Notes: a model not told the origin generated them from the letters alone. Positions 49,704-59,459 are shown, counted from the stretch's first letter. The stretch: 64,000 bases of DNA from Melieria omissa (GCA_963971225.1 OZ020269.1:80204450-80268449); one strand, 5' to 3'. Made by a program: numbers and translations.

Positions 49704-50681
49704 CACTCGGATAACCAATAATTTTTTTATACGTCAAAGCCCAACAAGGTCCCCAGGGACCTTTTATGTAAATTTGCATATAAGATGTGTAATTTCATAA
49801 TGTAGGGTTAAAAATGTGTGTAGATGTGTTTGGAGAGCCAAAAACTTAAGCTTCGTGTTTTTTTTTTAGTAAACACATGTGTATTTGTTACTACAGACAG
49901 ATAGGCAAAAACGTATACAGTACAAAATAATTGCATTTAGTTGCCTAACTTTGCTTTAGCAGCTCATGCATCCATGCCGCTGCAAGTATGGCATTTTTTT
50001 TTAGAGTTATGGGTTTTTGTATTAATTTATTTTTATTTGTATTCTGTTTTCCATCGTTTTTATATATACTTAGGCAATACCCTCAGCCATTATCAAATTG
50101 ATAATGGAGTTTAATCATCGTCGTCGGAGGCAGCTTCATCCGCCAGAGGGACATTCAGTTCAACTTCAGCATCATATGTTTCATCGTATGGCAAGAAATC
50201 TTCGTAATTTGTCTCCTCAGTGAATGAATAAGGTTCTTCATTGTTTTCCAAATATTTGACCAAAGTCTACATTACTGCTGGTTGTTCACTCATGCTCAGT
50301 TGTTGAAAGTGCGTACGGCGGCATATCAATTTGATCCCAATCACCGTACGTATTTTAATTTCAACGATTTATTTGAAATTGTGCTGCTATCAATATTTGG
50401 CACTAACTATTTATAGTTACTAACAAAAAATAAGAGCAAATTACATGGAACTACCTACAAGGTCCCTGCGGACCTTGTCGGGCATCGACGCCCCAAATAA
50501 CTTCAATGCGATAATTTTGGTGGTAAAATACATGCAATCGTGGCGAAATCTATTTTAACAGCTTCTAAATAATCCATTTATAGAAGTCATACAGTTTCCA
50601 GCTCATCGCTCCGAACGTATTGAAATGCCGCATATTTTAAAACGCCATAGGTCCCTACGGACCTTGTTGGGCATCGGAGAG
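49704..50681 (-). mobile_element. TTAA-flanked piggyBac-like element, 978 bp
   Basis: It sits between TTAA at 49700-49703 and 50682-50685. The left end is CACTCGGATAACCAA; the complement of the right end is CTCTCCGATGCCCAA, a diverged match. Subterminal palindromic motifs of the form AAGGTCCCxxxGGACCTT recur near 49746, 50460 and 50651. A short acidic frame lies on the minus strand. In copy A of the host element the equivalent site (CAATTTTAAAACAAAG, 16905-16920) is uninterrupted, which confirms the insertion and its TTAA target. Confidence 0.75.
50111..50293 (-). pseudogene. Short acidic frame, possible piggyBac transposase N-terminus
   Basis: From an ATG at 50293 the frame reads MSEQPAVM, an in-frame stop, and then about 50 codons rich in Glu and Asp (YLENNEEPYSFTEETNYEDF, later DEAASDDDD) to a TAA at 50111-50113. 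A 5' untranslated-like stretch precedes it and AATAAA-like sequence follows. The acidic composition and the start Met-Ser-Glu resemble the N-terminal part of piggyBac transposases, as in the frame at 15068-15535. The catalytic and zinc-finger parts are absent. The assignment rests mainly on context. Confidence 0.4.
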
Positions 50682-50900
50682 TTAAAACAATAGCTAATAT
50701 TGGATCTTTGTTCGATGCATATTTTTGTACGATGACACAAACATACTTCCACTTCAGATGCAATAACTTTGCTTTCAGTCCACCAATTTTCATGAAATTT
50801 TTACTAAAAATCAGGGAAAAAATTTAGTTTTTAATGCATTAAGTCACATAAGCCACAACAAAATGCCCTATTTGGAAAGTGCACTTTACTTAAAAAACAT

Positions 50901-52343
50901 GTGAACACGGACGGCATTCCAGCCCTTGTTTTGCAAAAGTGCGCTACCTCACTGGCTTGTCCATTACGCAAACTTTTCAACATGTCATACACCACAGGTG
51001 TATTTCCGACATGTTGGAAGGTAGCAAATGTTCAACCAGTTCCTAAAAAAGGCAAGACTACTGACCCTGCGAACTACCGACCTATAGCAATCTGTTCGGT
51101 GCTTTCCAAAGTAATGGAAAGCATTGTAAACTTCAACCTTGTGAAATATCTGGAGCACAATAGACTGCTAAGTGACCGCCAATATGGCTTCCGAAGACAA
51201 CGATCGACGGGAGACCTTATGGCGGTCCTCACCGAGAAATGGAACCATAGCATTCTAAATCTCGGTGAAAGCAAGGTTGTTGCATTGGATATTTCCAAGG
51301 CCTTTGACCGGGTGTGGCATAAAGCACTCGTGTCAAAATTAATTGCCTATGGTGTCGGTAGTACTTTCTCTCGTTGGATTACGAGCTTCCTCTATGATCG
51401 CTCTATTCGTGTTGTAGTAGACGGCATAGCCTCGGAAAAGCATTCCCTTAGCGCGGGAGTGCCGCAGGGTTCGGTCCTTTCTCCAACCCTCTTCCTGATC
51501 TTCATCAACGACCTGTTGTCGTCTACGAAGAATCCCATCTACTCGTTTGCGGATGACAGCACCATTTGTCATTCATACTCTTTCACAAAGCGTCCCAGCT
51601 CTGTGGAGATTGAGAGAGAACGGCGCCGTATGAATGACACACTTAATAGCGACCTACAAACAATCTCCAAGTGGGGTCAAGCGAACAGGGTCGATTTTAA
51701 TCCCCGCAAGACCCAATGTTGCCTGTTATCCCACAAACGAGTCTCCCCACATCCCAACGCATCCCTGGTTATGGGTGGTGTGGGTATTGCGGAATCGGCA
51801 GCTCTTGATGTTCTGGACATGTCCATTAAGAACGATCTTCGTTGGAACGATCATATTTTTGGCGTGTCGAAAGAAGCAGCCAAGTGCCTCGGCTTCTTAA
51901 AGCGGTGCAAAAAATATTTCACTCCGTCTGATCTCCGCATTATTTACACTACCTATATCCGACCTAAAATGGAGTTTAACTCGCACCTATGGGCGGGGGC
52001 TTCAAAAACCCATTTGGAGCTCCTGGACCGGGTGCAAAACCGTGCGATTAAACTTATAGGGGACAGTAGGGCATCCAGCTCTATTGACTCCTTAGAACAT
52101 CGACGAAACGTGGCGTGTGTGGTGTTGTTTTACCGGTACTTTTTCGGCAATTGCTCAGTGGAGATGAGCAGTTTGATGCCATCACTCCGGGTATTCCCAC
52201 GGGCAACCCGTTTGAACACTGGCGCTCATGCATTCCACGTTGAAACGATGTTCCAGTGCGCATTACAGAGAAAGTTCGTTTCTGGCCCGCACAGCGCGGC
52301 TGTGGAATGGTCTCCCTGCGGATATCTTCCCCAGCACTTATGA
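50901..52343 (+). pseudogene. Reverse transcriptase ORF2 fragment of the non-LTR element
   Basis: The frame is open for 480 codons and holds most of the RT domain. VANVQPVPKKGKTTDPANYR and PIAICSVLSKVMES are at residues 35-75, and VALDISKAFDRVWH is at 132-145. SAGVPQGSVLSPTLFLIFIN is followed by FADD, the catalytic box, at residues 216-219. SKWGQANRVDFNPRKT and RVQNRAIKLIGD follow in the thumb and C-terminal region. It has no natural start codon because the 5' end was lost at insertion. After about 52270 the +1 frame carries the expected RTARLWNGLPADIFP continuation, so a one-base change has shifted the tail. The absence of an RNase H domain fits the CR1/Jockey groups. Few stops suggest a fairly recent insertion. 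Confidence 0.88.
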
Positions 52344-52500
52344 TCTCGATGGGTTCAAGACAAGAGTCCATAACCACTTCACTCGTAACTCTATCTCCTA
52401 ACCTTTATATCCTTCCTGAACCAACGCAATGCCTCGCATTAATAGGGGTCATCCCCTGCGCGTTTGTTCGAGCTTAAAAAAAAAAATAAAAAATAAAAAT
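50902..52500 (+). mobile_element. 5'-truncated CR1/Jockey-type non-LTR retrotransposon
   Basis: The insert starts abruptly at about 50902 in the middle of a reverse-transcriptase frame and ends at 52476-52500 in an A-rich tail with AATAAAAAATAAAAATG. This is the standard product of truncated target-primed reverse transcription. The surrounding DNA is the hAT-ended element; copy A lacks the insert. No ORF1 or endonuclease remains. A frameshift near the end means the ORF2 C-terminus is read in another frame (52270-52400). Confidence 0.85.
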
Positions 52501-52531
52501 GTAATACTAAACTGGCAAACATTTTTTAAAA

Positions 52532-52548
52532 CCCCCCCCCCCCCCCCC
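52532..52548 (+). repeat. Run of 17 C
   Basis: A homopolymer of 17 cytosines near the right end of the hAT-ended element; copy A has five C at the same place (17243-17247). It probably grew by slippage and is also a spot where assembly errors are likely. Confidence 0.9.
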
Positions 52549-52717
52549 ATGACCAAGTTCTGGCTACGCCCCTGATATGAAGCCTGTTGCCCGTTATTGT
52601 TGGACATTTTTGGATGATATGCAGTTGGACACAATAGCCTTGATTGATGCCTGGGTGTCTACACTTCTGCCTGAAACACACTACAGTAGTCGGGTAGTCT
52701 GTATGATTCGCTGATTA

Positions 52718-53023
52718 CACAGTGCAACGAATTCAAAAAAAATTTCGAGGGACAAGGTCAAACCCGTCTCATTCGTATCCGTTTTCATTAAATTTTTCCA
52801 AAAAGGATACTGTGTCATCGACTTCATATCATAAGCTTTCATTTGACATAAAAATTATTGTTTTAAAAGTTTCAGTAAGGGGCATAAAGCCGCCATCTTT
52901 AAACTCAATTTAAAAAAAACTCCAACATTCCGGGAAAAATTCCTTGGCACTTTTTCATCTACTGAGGTCCTCTATCGAATGAGATGGGTTTGACCTTGTC
53001 CCTTATTTCAGTGTTGCACTGTG
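52718..53023. mobile_element. MITE, 306 bp, CACAG ends
   Basis: Ends CACAGTGCAAC and GTTGCACTGTG are exact complements. Further in, GGGACAAGGTCAAACCC is matched by the complement of GGGTTTGACCTTGTCCC, and CTCATTCG by CGAATGAG. The flanking three bases are TTA and TTG. The end sequence is like those at 6783-7438 and 23003-24091. It splits the RNase H region of the retrotransposon relic around it. Confidence 0.8.
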
Positions 53024-53890
53024 TTGTCAGCTCCGAGTAGTATACTCCAGCTCCAACTCCCTCCTTCATCTTGGAGCCATCATTAAATATGTTGTTGACA
53101 GTGTTGCGACTCGGTACCAAGCCTTTTCGCCACCTGTCTCTCTCGATCGTCGTTTTGATGCGCTTTTCAAACTTCAGAGTCGGAGTCATATAGTCTAAAT
53201 TTGCTACAGTACCATTCCCGACTGAACTATGTCCGAAACTGTTACACCTGAACTGCTTTGTGGCCATAGCCTTCCAGCGGTTTTCGCTGCAAGATGCTCC
53301 GCAAAGAGGTCAATAGGCGGCAGATCAAGGATTTTGCTGAGCGCTGGTGTATGAGACGTCTTTAGTGGACTTTAGTGCAAAGAGCTGCAAGGCTCTGGAC
53401 TTTCTCTTAGGGTTTGTGGTATATTGTTTTCTTTACTGGAGGCCACCAAACCAAAGCACCGTAGAGGAGTATTGGTCTTACTATAGCCGTATAGCACCAA
53501 TGAATGAGCGAGGGTGGCCCCAAGTAACGCCAAGCATCTTTTTACATGCGTATAGGGCGTTACTGGCTTTCTTCATCCGTCCCTCCACATTCTGTTACCA
53601 TAGCAGCTTGTTGTCCACTATTACTGCTAAGTACTTTGTTTGGGATTTTGCGATCAGTATCGAGCCGTTAAGCGTTGGTGGGGACCACGGCGGAACTTTA
53701 CACCTCCTAGTGAAGAGGAGAGTGTCCGTTTTCATTCACATTCAAGCCCGCTTGCGTTGCCCATCTTGCTGAGGTTTGAAAGGCACCTGCCTGTTACGAC
53801 TATAGCTATGTCGTCTGCGTATGCTACTAGCTTGTGCGCTTTGCCTTCGAACTGTTTTACCATAGAATCCTGTCCATGTCTCCTTTAGAA

Positions 53891-54170
53891 CTATTATGCC
53901 ATTTCACTCTGCTCTTATTGTTTTATACCCCAAAAGGTTGACAATCCACAGATAAGCAGCGTTATCGATGTTGCGTGTACCGATGCCTTCTACAATGGCA
54001 TTTAGTTTTCTTATCAATTGTTAATCTATAGATGTATGTATATAAAAATGAATGTCTGTTGCTACGTCACACGACACTAAAACTCAAAACTTAGACGGCC
54101 AATTGAGCTAATTCTTTCAGGGAATGGGTGTTCGTTTTTTCATGGAGGTTAAATAACGAGTGACATATAC
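53891..54170. other. Short non-coding gap
   Basis: AT-rich text between the retrotransposon relic and the next TTAA element. It contains CTATAGATGTATGTATATAAAAATG at about 54030-54054, similar to the left end of the repeat at 27362, possibly another end of that family. Confidence 0.4.
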
Positions 54171-54174
54171 TTAA

Positions 54175-54929
54175 GGGGAGGTTCTCCTCTTTTCGGCCGA
54201 AAATAAAGCGAAATTCTTTCATTTACTGTCGGATAATGAAACGACTCACGAATAGACGGTTTTGATGATTTATTAAGCCATCTTTCTAAAATACAAGAAA
54301 AAAATTTTTTTTTACAAAATCCAATATGGCGGCCCAAAAATGGCGGGTCTTGTCAACCTCTGCAAGCGAGACATTCTTCGGAAACGTCAAGGCTGTAGCC
54401 ACTTGTAGTGAACTGAAATCAAAAATTTTTTTTTTATAGTAAAGAATATTAAATTCCCTATGACTTATACCTATTTTTGAATAATTTTTATAAAAAATCA
54501 TCTAATTTATGCATAATCATAGAAAAAGTTCAATTTTTACCATCTTTTTTTCGACTTTTCTTTTGTTAAAAGACTATTATTACACATTTGTTTATATTTG
54601 TTTTAGGTATAAGTCATATAAAAAATCATACCCTTTAAGAAATGCTATAGATGAAGTAACTCGGATAAGTAGATCATGAGTTACGCTTGACGTTAGGATG
54701 AAAAAAATGGTTTTGAGATAAACGCGTTTAAAGTCTTTGGCCGCGCAGTAAAATAGCACCAGAGCGTTCCTCCGCGCGCGAAAGTTCGACGCATCAGAGA
54801 CGCTCCTATGCGATAAATATGCTGCGGATCGAAAAATCCTTTTGCACACATATTTTCGACATTCATACCTTTCATTTCATCAAAAAAAAAAAATTGATTT
54901 TTTGAAAAAAAAAAGAGGAGAACCTCCCC
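54175..54929. mobile_element. TTAA-flanked MITE, 755 bp
   Basis: Between TTAA at 54171-54174 and 54930-54933 lie ends GGGGAGGTTCTCCTCTTTT and its exact complement, at least 19 bp. It has no transposase frame. The TTAA target is shared by piggyBac and Kolobok elements; the ends here are unlike those of the other TTAA elements in the window, so they belong to a different family. Confidence 0.85.
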
Positions 54930-54933
54930 TTAA

Positions 54934-55795
54934 AAACATTAAACGATACAAACGGCCGAGGCCGAGGAATCGAAATACGTGGAACTACAAAAGGAGAAGG
55001 AAAGGACAGGTCCCAAAGGCTGCCATCTTCTCGGACCCGGGATGAGGGAAGTGCAATGCGGAACTGCGAAGGAATGCAATTTGCTTCAGTTGCTGTGTGT
55101 ATGGAATGAGTGGCGTTCAGCCCGCGGTTCTATCGAACTCTTTTCCGAGGTCTTATTAGAGGCAAGATACTACGGGATGAGATCACTGCCAATTACTTAA
55201 TCAATCTGCGCTGTCTCGACGGGTTTGGATTAAGATCGAGCGAGATTCTTGCCAATTAAGGTGGCTTTTGCTGGAAGGGGGAAGCAGTCTGGAAGCACGA
55301 ATGCTTGCACAGGAATTTTCGTACTCGAGTTCGGGACTGCGTATATCAAGAAGCATATATCATTTTTCACAATCTGTCCGCCCGAGATCTGGAAGGGGGA
55401 TTTGTGCGTTTTTAGACCTCCGAAGAATTAAAGATTCACTGAGAGTCTTGGTTGATCAACGCTCGAACTTTGAACAACTTTTCTGCGTGCTCCATTGCCA
55501 CCAGTGCCATAGGCAGAAAGAATTGGGTGCCACTAGTTGAGGAGAGCTTTTACTTTGGAAATGGGCGCATGTGATCGATTGAAGGGGGGAAAGGGAAGTG
55601 AAGCATAGGGTGGCAAAGCAGCAAAAACTACCGCTGCATCTAGCATCCAACCCACTTGCTGTCCATTTTAACTTTGAACTACAGTATATGTTTTTTTCTC
55701 TTCACTTCACGTCCATCAACAAGGCATATTTGGCTGTAGGCTAACATATCTTATTTGTAATTACTTGTGATGTGATGTGAGGGTGGGCAGGAATA
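54934..55795. other. GC-richer unclassified segment
   Basis: Higher GC than its surroundings and composed like degraded coding or transposon sequence, but I found no motif. Frames at 54979-55200 and 55268-55540 have no recognisable domain. It may be 5' sequence of a lost retrotransposon. Confidence 0.35.
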
Positions 55796-55814
55796 CTACA
55801 AGTCTTCTATAGCA

Positions 55815-56630
55815 CTCAGTCCATTTTGGCCCATTGTACTACACCCATGATGGATAGGAAACGAGAGGAAAGTGAAATCTCCAGGGACCGAAAATAACTG
55901 TTATTTTACAATTTTCAAATAAAAAAGGCATAACGAAAAAATGGTCGGTGGACTTTTTCAAATATACCATTATGATTATGACCTCAGCTTTACGAATATT
56001 AAACGCCTTTTAAATTTTAGTCTTTTACTAAAAAAGTTAAAATTAACTGTTATTTTGTGCCTTTTATTATTTCAGGGAAAAATAACTGTTACTTTTGACT
56101 TTTATTTTATCGGTAAAAAATAACAGTTATTTTGTGACTTTTATTTTTCAGTCAAATATATCAGGCAATTTGAAATTTTTCAAATTCCGTTTGACCGACC
56201 AAAAAACTATTGATACCATTTTTTTCGTCGGTTAAGTCTTATAGCTCAGAATGTGCGGTCTGCTGAGACGAAAAAAATGGTATCAACAGCTTTTTAGTCG
56301 GTCAAACGGCCTTTGAAAAAATTCAAATTGCTTGATATATTTGACTGAAAAATAAAAGTCACAAAATAACTGTTATTTTTGACCGATAAAATAAAAGTCA
56401 AAAGTAACAGTTTTTTTTTGCCTGATATGATAAAAGGCACAAAATAACTTTTATTTTTGTCGGTAAAAATAAAACTTAAGAGATAACAGTTAAAATCTGA
56501 CTTTTTTGATAAAAACCATAACCGGTACGGTCCCTGGAAATCTCATATTTCACTCGTTTTGAAAATGTGTATGCAACACTGTTTTTTCCAACATATGTTA
56601 CAGCACACATTTCAAGCCGATACACAGCGT
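55815..56630 (-). repeat. SINE body fragment, interrupted by a hAT foldback
   Basis: TTTTGGCCCATTGTACTAC at about 55823-55841 and TGTGTATGCAACACTGTTTT at 56566-56585 match the 3' and middle parts of the SINE at 14207-16274, in the same order and orientation. The TTCAAGCCG end of the middle part is reached near 56621, and the tRNA-like head is not seen beyond it. A 655 bp foldback (55882-56536) separates the two pieces. Confidence 0.6.
55882..56536. mobile_element. hAT-type foldback MITE, 655 bp
   Basis: Exact 8 bp duplications GAAATCTC flank it (55874-55881, 56537-56544). The ends are CAGGGACCG and CGGTCCCTG. The whole element is a long inverted repeat: units with AATAACTGTTATTTT and GACTTTTATTTT repeat along each arm, CGTTTGACCGACC pairs with GGTCGGTCAAACG, and GATACCATTTTTTTCGTC pairs with GACGAAAAAAATGGTATC. 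The loop is near 56237-56270. It has no coding capacity. Confidence 0.92.
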
Positions 56631-56982
56631 TTCGCCTAGAACAAGCTAGCTGGACAAAAACGCCATCTTTATTTTCTGATTTTTCTGTTTAGATATCAAG
56701 CTATATTTATTATTTGTATCGTGCAATGATTAAGAAGGAAAGCCATTTTTCCCCAAATCTTTAATTTCAAAGGTAAAAAAATAAGATGTCTCCCTATGTC
56801 ACCTCTGCAGTTTTTATATATATTCTGCCCATAAGTACCTACTAGTAGATGAAACAAAAAACCATTGCGAATTTTTTGCAAATCTATTTTATTTTATTTT
56901 TTTTAGATATGTTTACAAGCATAACAAAATTTAAGTTTCTTTAAATTTGGTTGGAATGTCACTTGAATGAAACAAGAAATGA

Positions 56983-57177
56983 AGAGATAATGGAACACAT
57001 TTTATCAGTGGTGACACTGATGAATTTTCATTCAATCTCTTACAATTGCGGGATGATGAAGGTAATATTGTCTGGCAGAATCCTCGACTGTCTTCTACCA
57101 TGTATTGTCGTCCTATAAAGTTTCTTTTTTCCAAAGAATCAAAAGATTTTATTGTTTCTGAAACGAACAAAGTTTAG
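56983..57177 (+). pseudogene. Unidentified coding-like fragment
   Basis: A 64-codon open stretch with no start codon, bounded by a TGA at 56980-56982 and a TAG at 57175-57177. It reads like true protein: DEFSFNLLQLRDDEGNIVWQ and then NPRLSSTMYCRPIKFLFSKE. I do not recognise the family. An upstream pyrimidine tract and AG near 56905 could be a splice acceptor, but no partner exon was found. It ends 28 bp before a hAT terminus. Confidence 0.35.
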
Positions 57178-57587
57178 GAAGAGATAAGCTTTATAGAGCA
57201 AAGAGCAGTGGCGTAACTACCACCGGTCTTACCGGTCTCAGAAACCGGGGCCCCGAGCACCAGGGGGCCCCCAAAAGTGGCAAGAGAAAAAATTTTTTTT
57301 CATCTTTATATCAGAAAAATGTTCAATATGAAAAAATAAAAATTTTGGTGTTTTTTCGTTATAAATATTCGTTGCCAGCTTAATATTATATTTCTATCGT
57401 GTGTTTTTTTTTCAAATTTTCGCGCTATTTCATATGAGCATGTTTCATTCTTGCCAATCTTTTTTTTCTCGCTATTTTTGCTCAAGCTCAGGAAGTTTGT
57501 GACACTGAATATCGAGTGAGTAGTGACAAATATGGAACAAAAACAAACTTGCGTCAACAATCCTTGCTGTTGCATATATTATCATAT

Positions 57588-58014
57588 TGTAACGATGAGA
57601 CAGTCTGTCGCGGTGCAAAGCAACCCTGCCGCTACGTGCCGTGCTATAACACAATCTGGCAACGACGGCCGCGATAATAACTTTTAGTCCAACCTGGCAA
57701 CGATGGTCGCGGTCATCAGGGAAACTTCTAGTCCAATCTGGCAACGTGCGAGAACGATCTGCGCGACGGCCGGACAGAGTATAAAAGGTGGCCAGATGCG
57801 GTGCAGCGAGTCAGTCTGGTTTTGACAAGTGAAGTTGCCACACGGAATAATTAAGCAAATACTTAAGTGTACGAACAGTAAAGTGTAAACTGTGAATAAT
57901 AAAGTGACTGTTGGTGTATTTTATTGTCTGCATTTAGGAAACTGACTGTGTTTTATTTTCAAATCACACAATCCAGAGATACGTGACAGCCCACTGGACT
58001 TAGTATTCGTAACA
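57588..58014 (+). repeat. 5' LTR
   Basis: 427 bp with TGT..ACA ends. It holds a TATA box (TATAAAA, 57780-57786) and a polyadenylation signal AATAAA (57898-57903), which place U3, R and U5. The U3 part has three tandem copies of a CTGGCAACG motif (about 57656, 57692 and 57740). Confidence 0.97.
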
Positions 58015-58016
58015 TT

Positions 58017-58035
58017 TGGTGTCAGAAGTGGGATT
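58017..58035 (+). promoter_or_regulatory. Primer binding site, tRNA-Leu
   Basis: TGGTGTCAGAAGTGGGATT starts two bases after the 5' LTR and is complementary to the 3' end of a leucine tRNA (…AATCCCACTTCTGACA plus CCA). Confidence 0.85.
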
Positions 58036-58083
58036 GTGGAAAATTGAAAATAACTAAATAAATAAAATTATAAAAGTACGGAC

Positions 58084-59349
58084 ATGGTTAAACTCGAGCT
58101 GCTGAAGGTAGACCAGCTGAAGAAGGAGCTGGCTGCCTGGAATTTGCCGACTACTGGCGGGAAGGTGGAGTTGCAGTTGCGCTTGCGAGAAGCATGTGAG
58201 GCACGAGGCGTCGATTGGACTGTGCACGAGTTTGGAGCACAAGAACTGGAGGCGTCGGCCAAGGTGGAGGAGTCGCCTGCTGGTGCTGCTTCGCTACAGA
58301 GTACAGCGGCTGCACCAATACAAGCGTTGGACATGAGCCAACTAATGGCTGCACTCAAAGGCATGTCGGCGCAAATGGAGACAGCAAATCGAGAAATGTC
58401 AGCGAAGCTGGAAATTACGAATCTCGAAATTTCGGCAAAAGTCGAGACTGCAAATCGGGAAATGGCGGAAAATTCTGCGCGCATAGAGCAGAAGGTAGAG
58501 GAAATCTCCAATAGGCTGAACGGGAAAGTTGAGCATCTCGAGACGCGCATGGACAATTGGGACAAACGAGTTGACAACCTGGATGAGTCCTTGAACAAAC
58601 GAGTGGACAGTCTGGAAGATTCGATGCACAGAAAGATAGACGAACGACTTCGAGAGGTACAGCCACGAGAATGTTTGCTACCGGTTCAGGACGGTTTTGC
58701 TGGCAGAACAGAAGTGCCTACTTATGATGGTGCTGCGCCGTTCGATACATTTAAATTGCAATTCGACTTGGCTGCTTTGGAAAATCAGTGGACAGATATC
58801 AGGAAAGGTCGGAGGTTGGCACTGGCGCTGAAAGGTCCTGCGGCCGAGGTGATCAAATCAGTTCCAGAATGTTTAAGAAGTGATTACGGTGCCATCATGA
58901 GGGCGTTGGCAGCGAAGTATAGCAACGAGCACAACCATGCGCTATACTACTGTGAGCTGAAGAACCGCAAGCAAAGAGCCAACGAGGCGCTGCAGACATA
59001 TGCAGCAGACATTGAGCGGCTCGTACAGTTGTGCTACCCAAAATTTGGTGCTGATGATCTCGAGAGGATGAAGATTGAGTCGTTTATTGAAGGTCTTCAT
59101 GATCCAGAAACGCGTCGCAGTTCGTTGATGATGGGCAAGCCGACATTCAAGGAGACGGTGACCAGCGCGATGACATATGAAGCGGCATGGATTGGGAGCA
59201 CTCGGTATGCCCCTGCAAGGATACGCCAGATTCAGGCGGACAACGACATTCCGATCCAGGCCATAAGCTCTGAGATACCGGGCAGGCCACGAGTGGTCTC
59301 CTCTAAAGTTGTCTGCTGGGTATGTGGCAAGCAGGGCCACATATCATGA
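58084..59349 (+). CDS. Gag with SAP-like domain, coiled coil and interrupted zinc knuckle
   Basis: The first ATG after the primer site opens a 421-codon frame. Residues 3-40 (LELLKVDQLKKELAAWNLPT, then GGKVELQLRLREA) match the SAP DNA-binding motif. Residues about 90-195 are heptad-like and charged, a long coiled coil. Residues 215-390 form the capsid region of the retrotransposon Gag type (FDTFKLQFDLAA; KNRKQRANEALQTYAADIER; ESFIEGLHDPETR). The C-terminal zinc knuckle starts CWVCGKQGH, but a TGA at 59347-59349 falls before its last Cys. The same frame continues basic (RKRRSRSRSQS) to a TAA at 59467-59469. Gag would form the particle and package RNA; with the stop, packaging should be impaired unless it is read through. 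Confidence 0.9.
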   Translation: MVKLELLKVDQLKKELAAWNLPTTGGKVELQLRLREACEARGVDWTVHEFGAQELEASAKVEESPAGAASLQSTAAAPIQALDMSQLMAALKGMSAQMETANREMSAKLEITNLEISAKVETANREMAENSARIEQKVEEISNRLNGKVEHLETRMDNWDKRVDNLDESLNKRVDSLEDSMHRKIDERLREVQPRECLLPVQDGFAGRTEVPTYDGAAPFDTFKLQFDLAALENQWTDIRKGRRLALALKGPAAEVIKSVPECLRSDYGAIMRALAAKYSNEHNHALYYCELKNRKQRANEALQTYAADIERLVQLCYPKFGADDLERMKIESFIEGLHDPETRRSSLMMGKPTFKETVTSAMTYEAAWIGSTRYAPARIRQIQADNDIPIQAISSEIPGRPRVVSSKVVCWVCGKQGHIS

Positions 59350-59459
59350 GACTGCCGCCAACGGAAGAGGCGTTCCCGTTCCCGATCGCAATCGCCTGAA
59401 GCGAGGAATACTGACAATCGAGGCCCAGCCAACAATCGCAGGGCTGAGGACGGCGAGTC

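Larger units (their letters stand above)
48590..52574. mobile_element. hAT-ended element with mariner remains, copy B, 4 kb
   Basis: The ends are CAGGGGCGTAGCCA and its exact complement, directly flanked by 8 bp ATATGAAG duplications (48582-48589 and 52575-52582). Joining the flanks restores a continuous RNase H motif of the host retrotransposon, confirming a true insertion. Inside are mariner transposase relics on the minus strand, two TTAA elements (49017-49463 and 49704-50681) and a non-LTR retrotransposon (50902-52500). Without these the element is about 0.95 kb, similar to copy A at 16351-17276. No hAT transposase is present. Confidence 0.9.
48184..53890 (-). pseudogene. Non-LTR retrotransposon ORF2 relic with RNase H, split by insertions
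   Basis: On the minus strand, from 53890 to 53024, frames give HKLVAYADDIAIVVTGRCLS, the reverse-transcriptase active-site block. Later comes IFNDGSKMKEGVGAGVYYSE, the first RNase H block. After a 306 bp MITE, 52717-52583 gives YRLPDYCSVFQAEV and TQASIKAI, further RNase H motifs. After the 4 kb hAT-ended element, 48581-48184 continues IHWVPGHRGVEENEAVDRIA, the last RNase H block, and CRMCGEDDDLETLEHVLCRC, the C-terminal Cys cluster. Stops and frameshifts are frequent. RNase H downstream of RT points to the I/LOA group rather than Jockey. The 5' half (endonuclease and ORF1) is missing. It is the oldest layer of this nest. Confidence 0.85.

Noticed and set aside
57472..57744. Minus-strand frame in the 5' LTR, repeated at 62903-63232
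   Set aside because: Both are readings of the LTR in antisense; the identity reflects the LTR repeat, not a gene.
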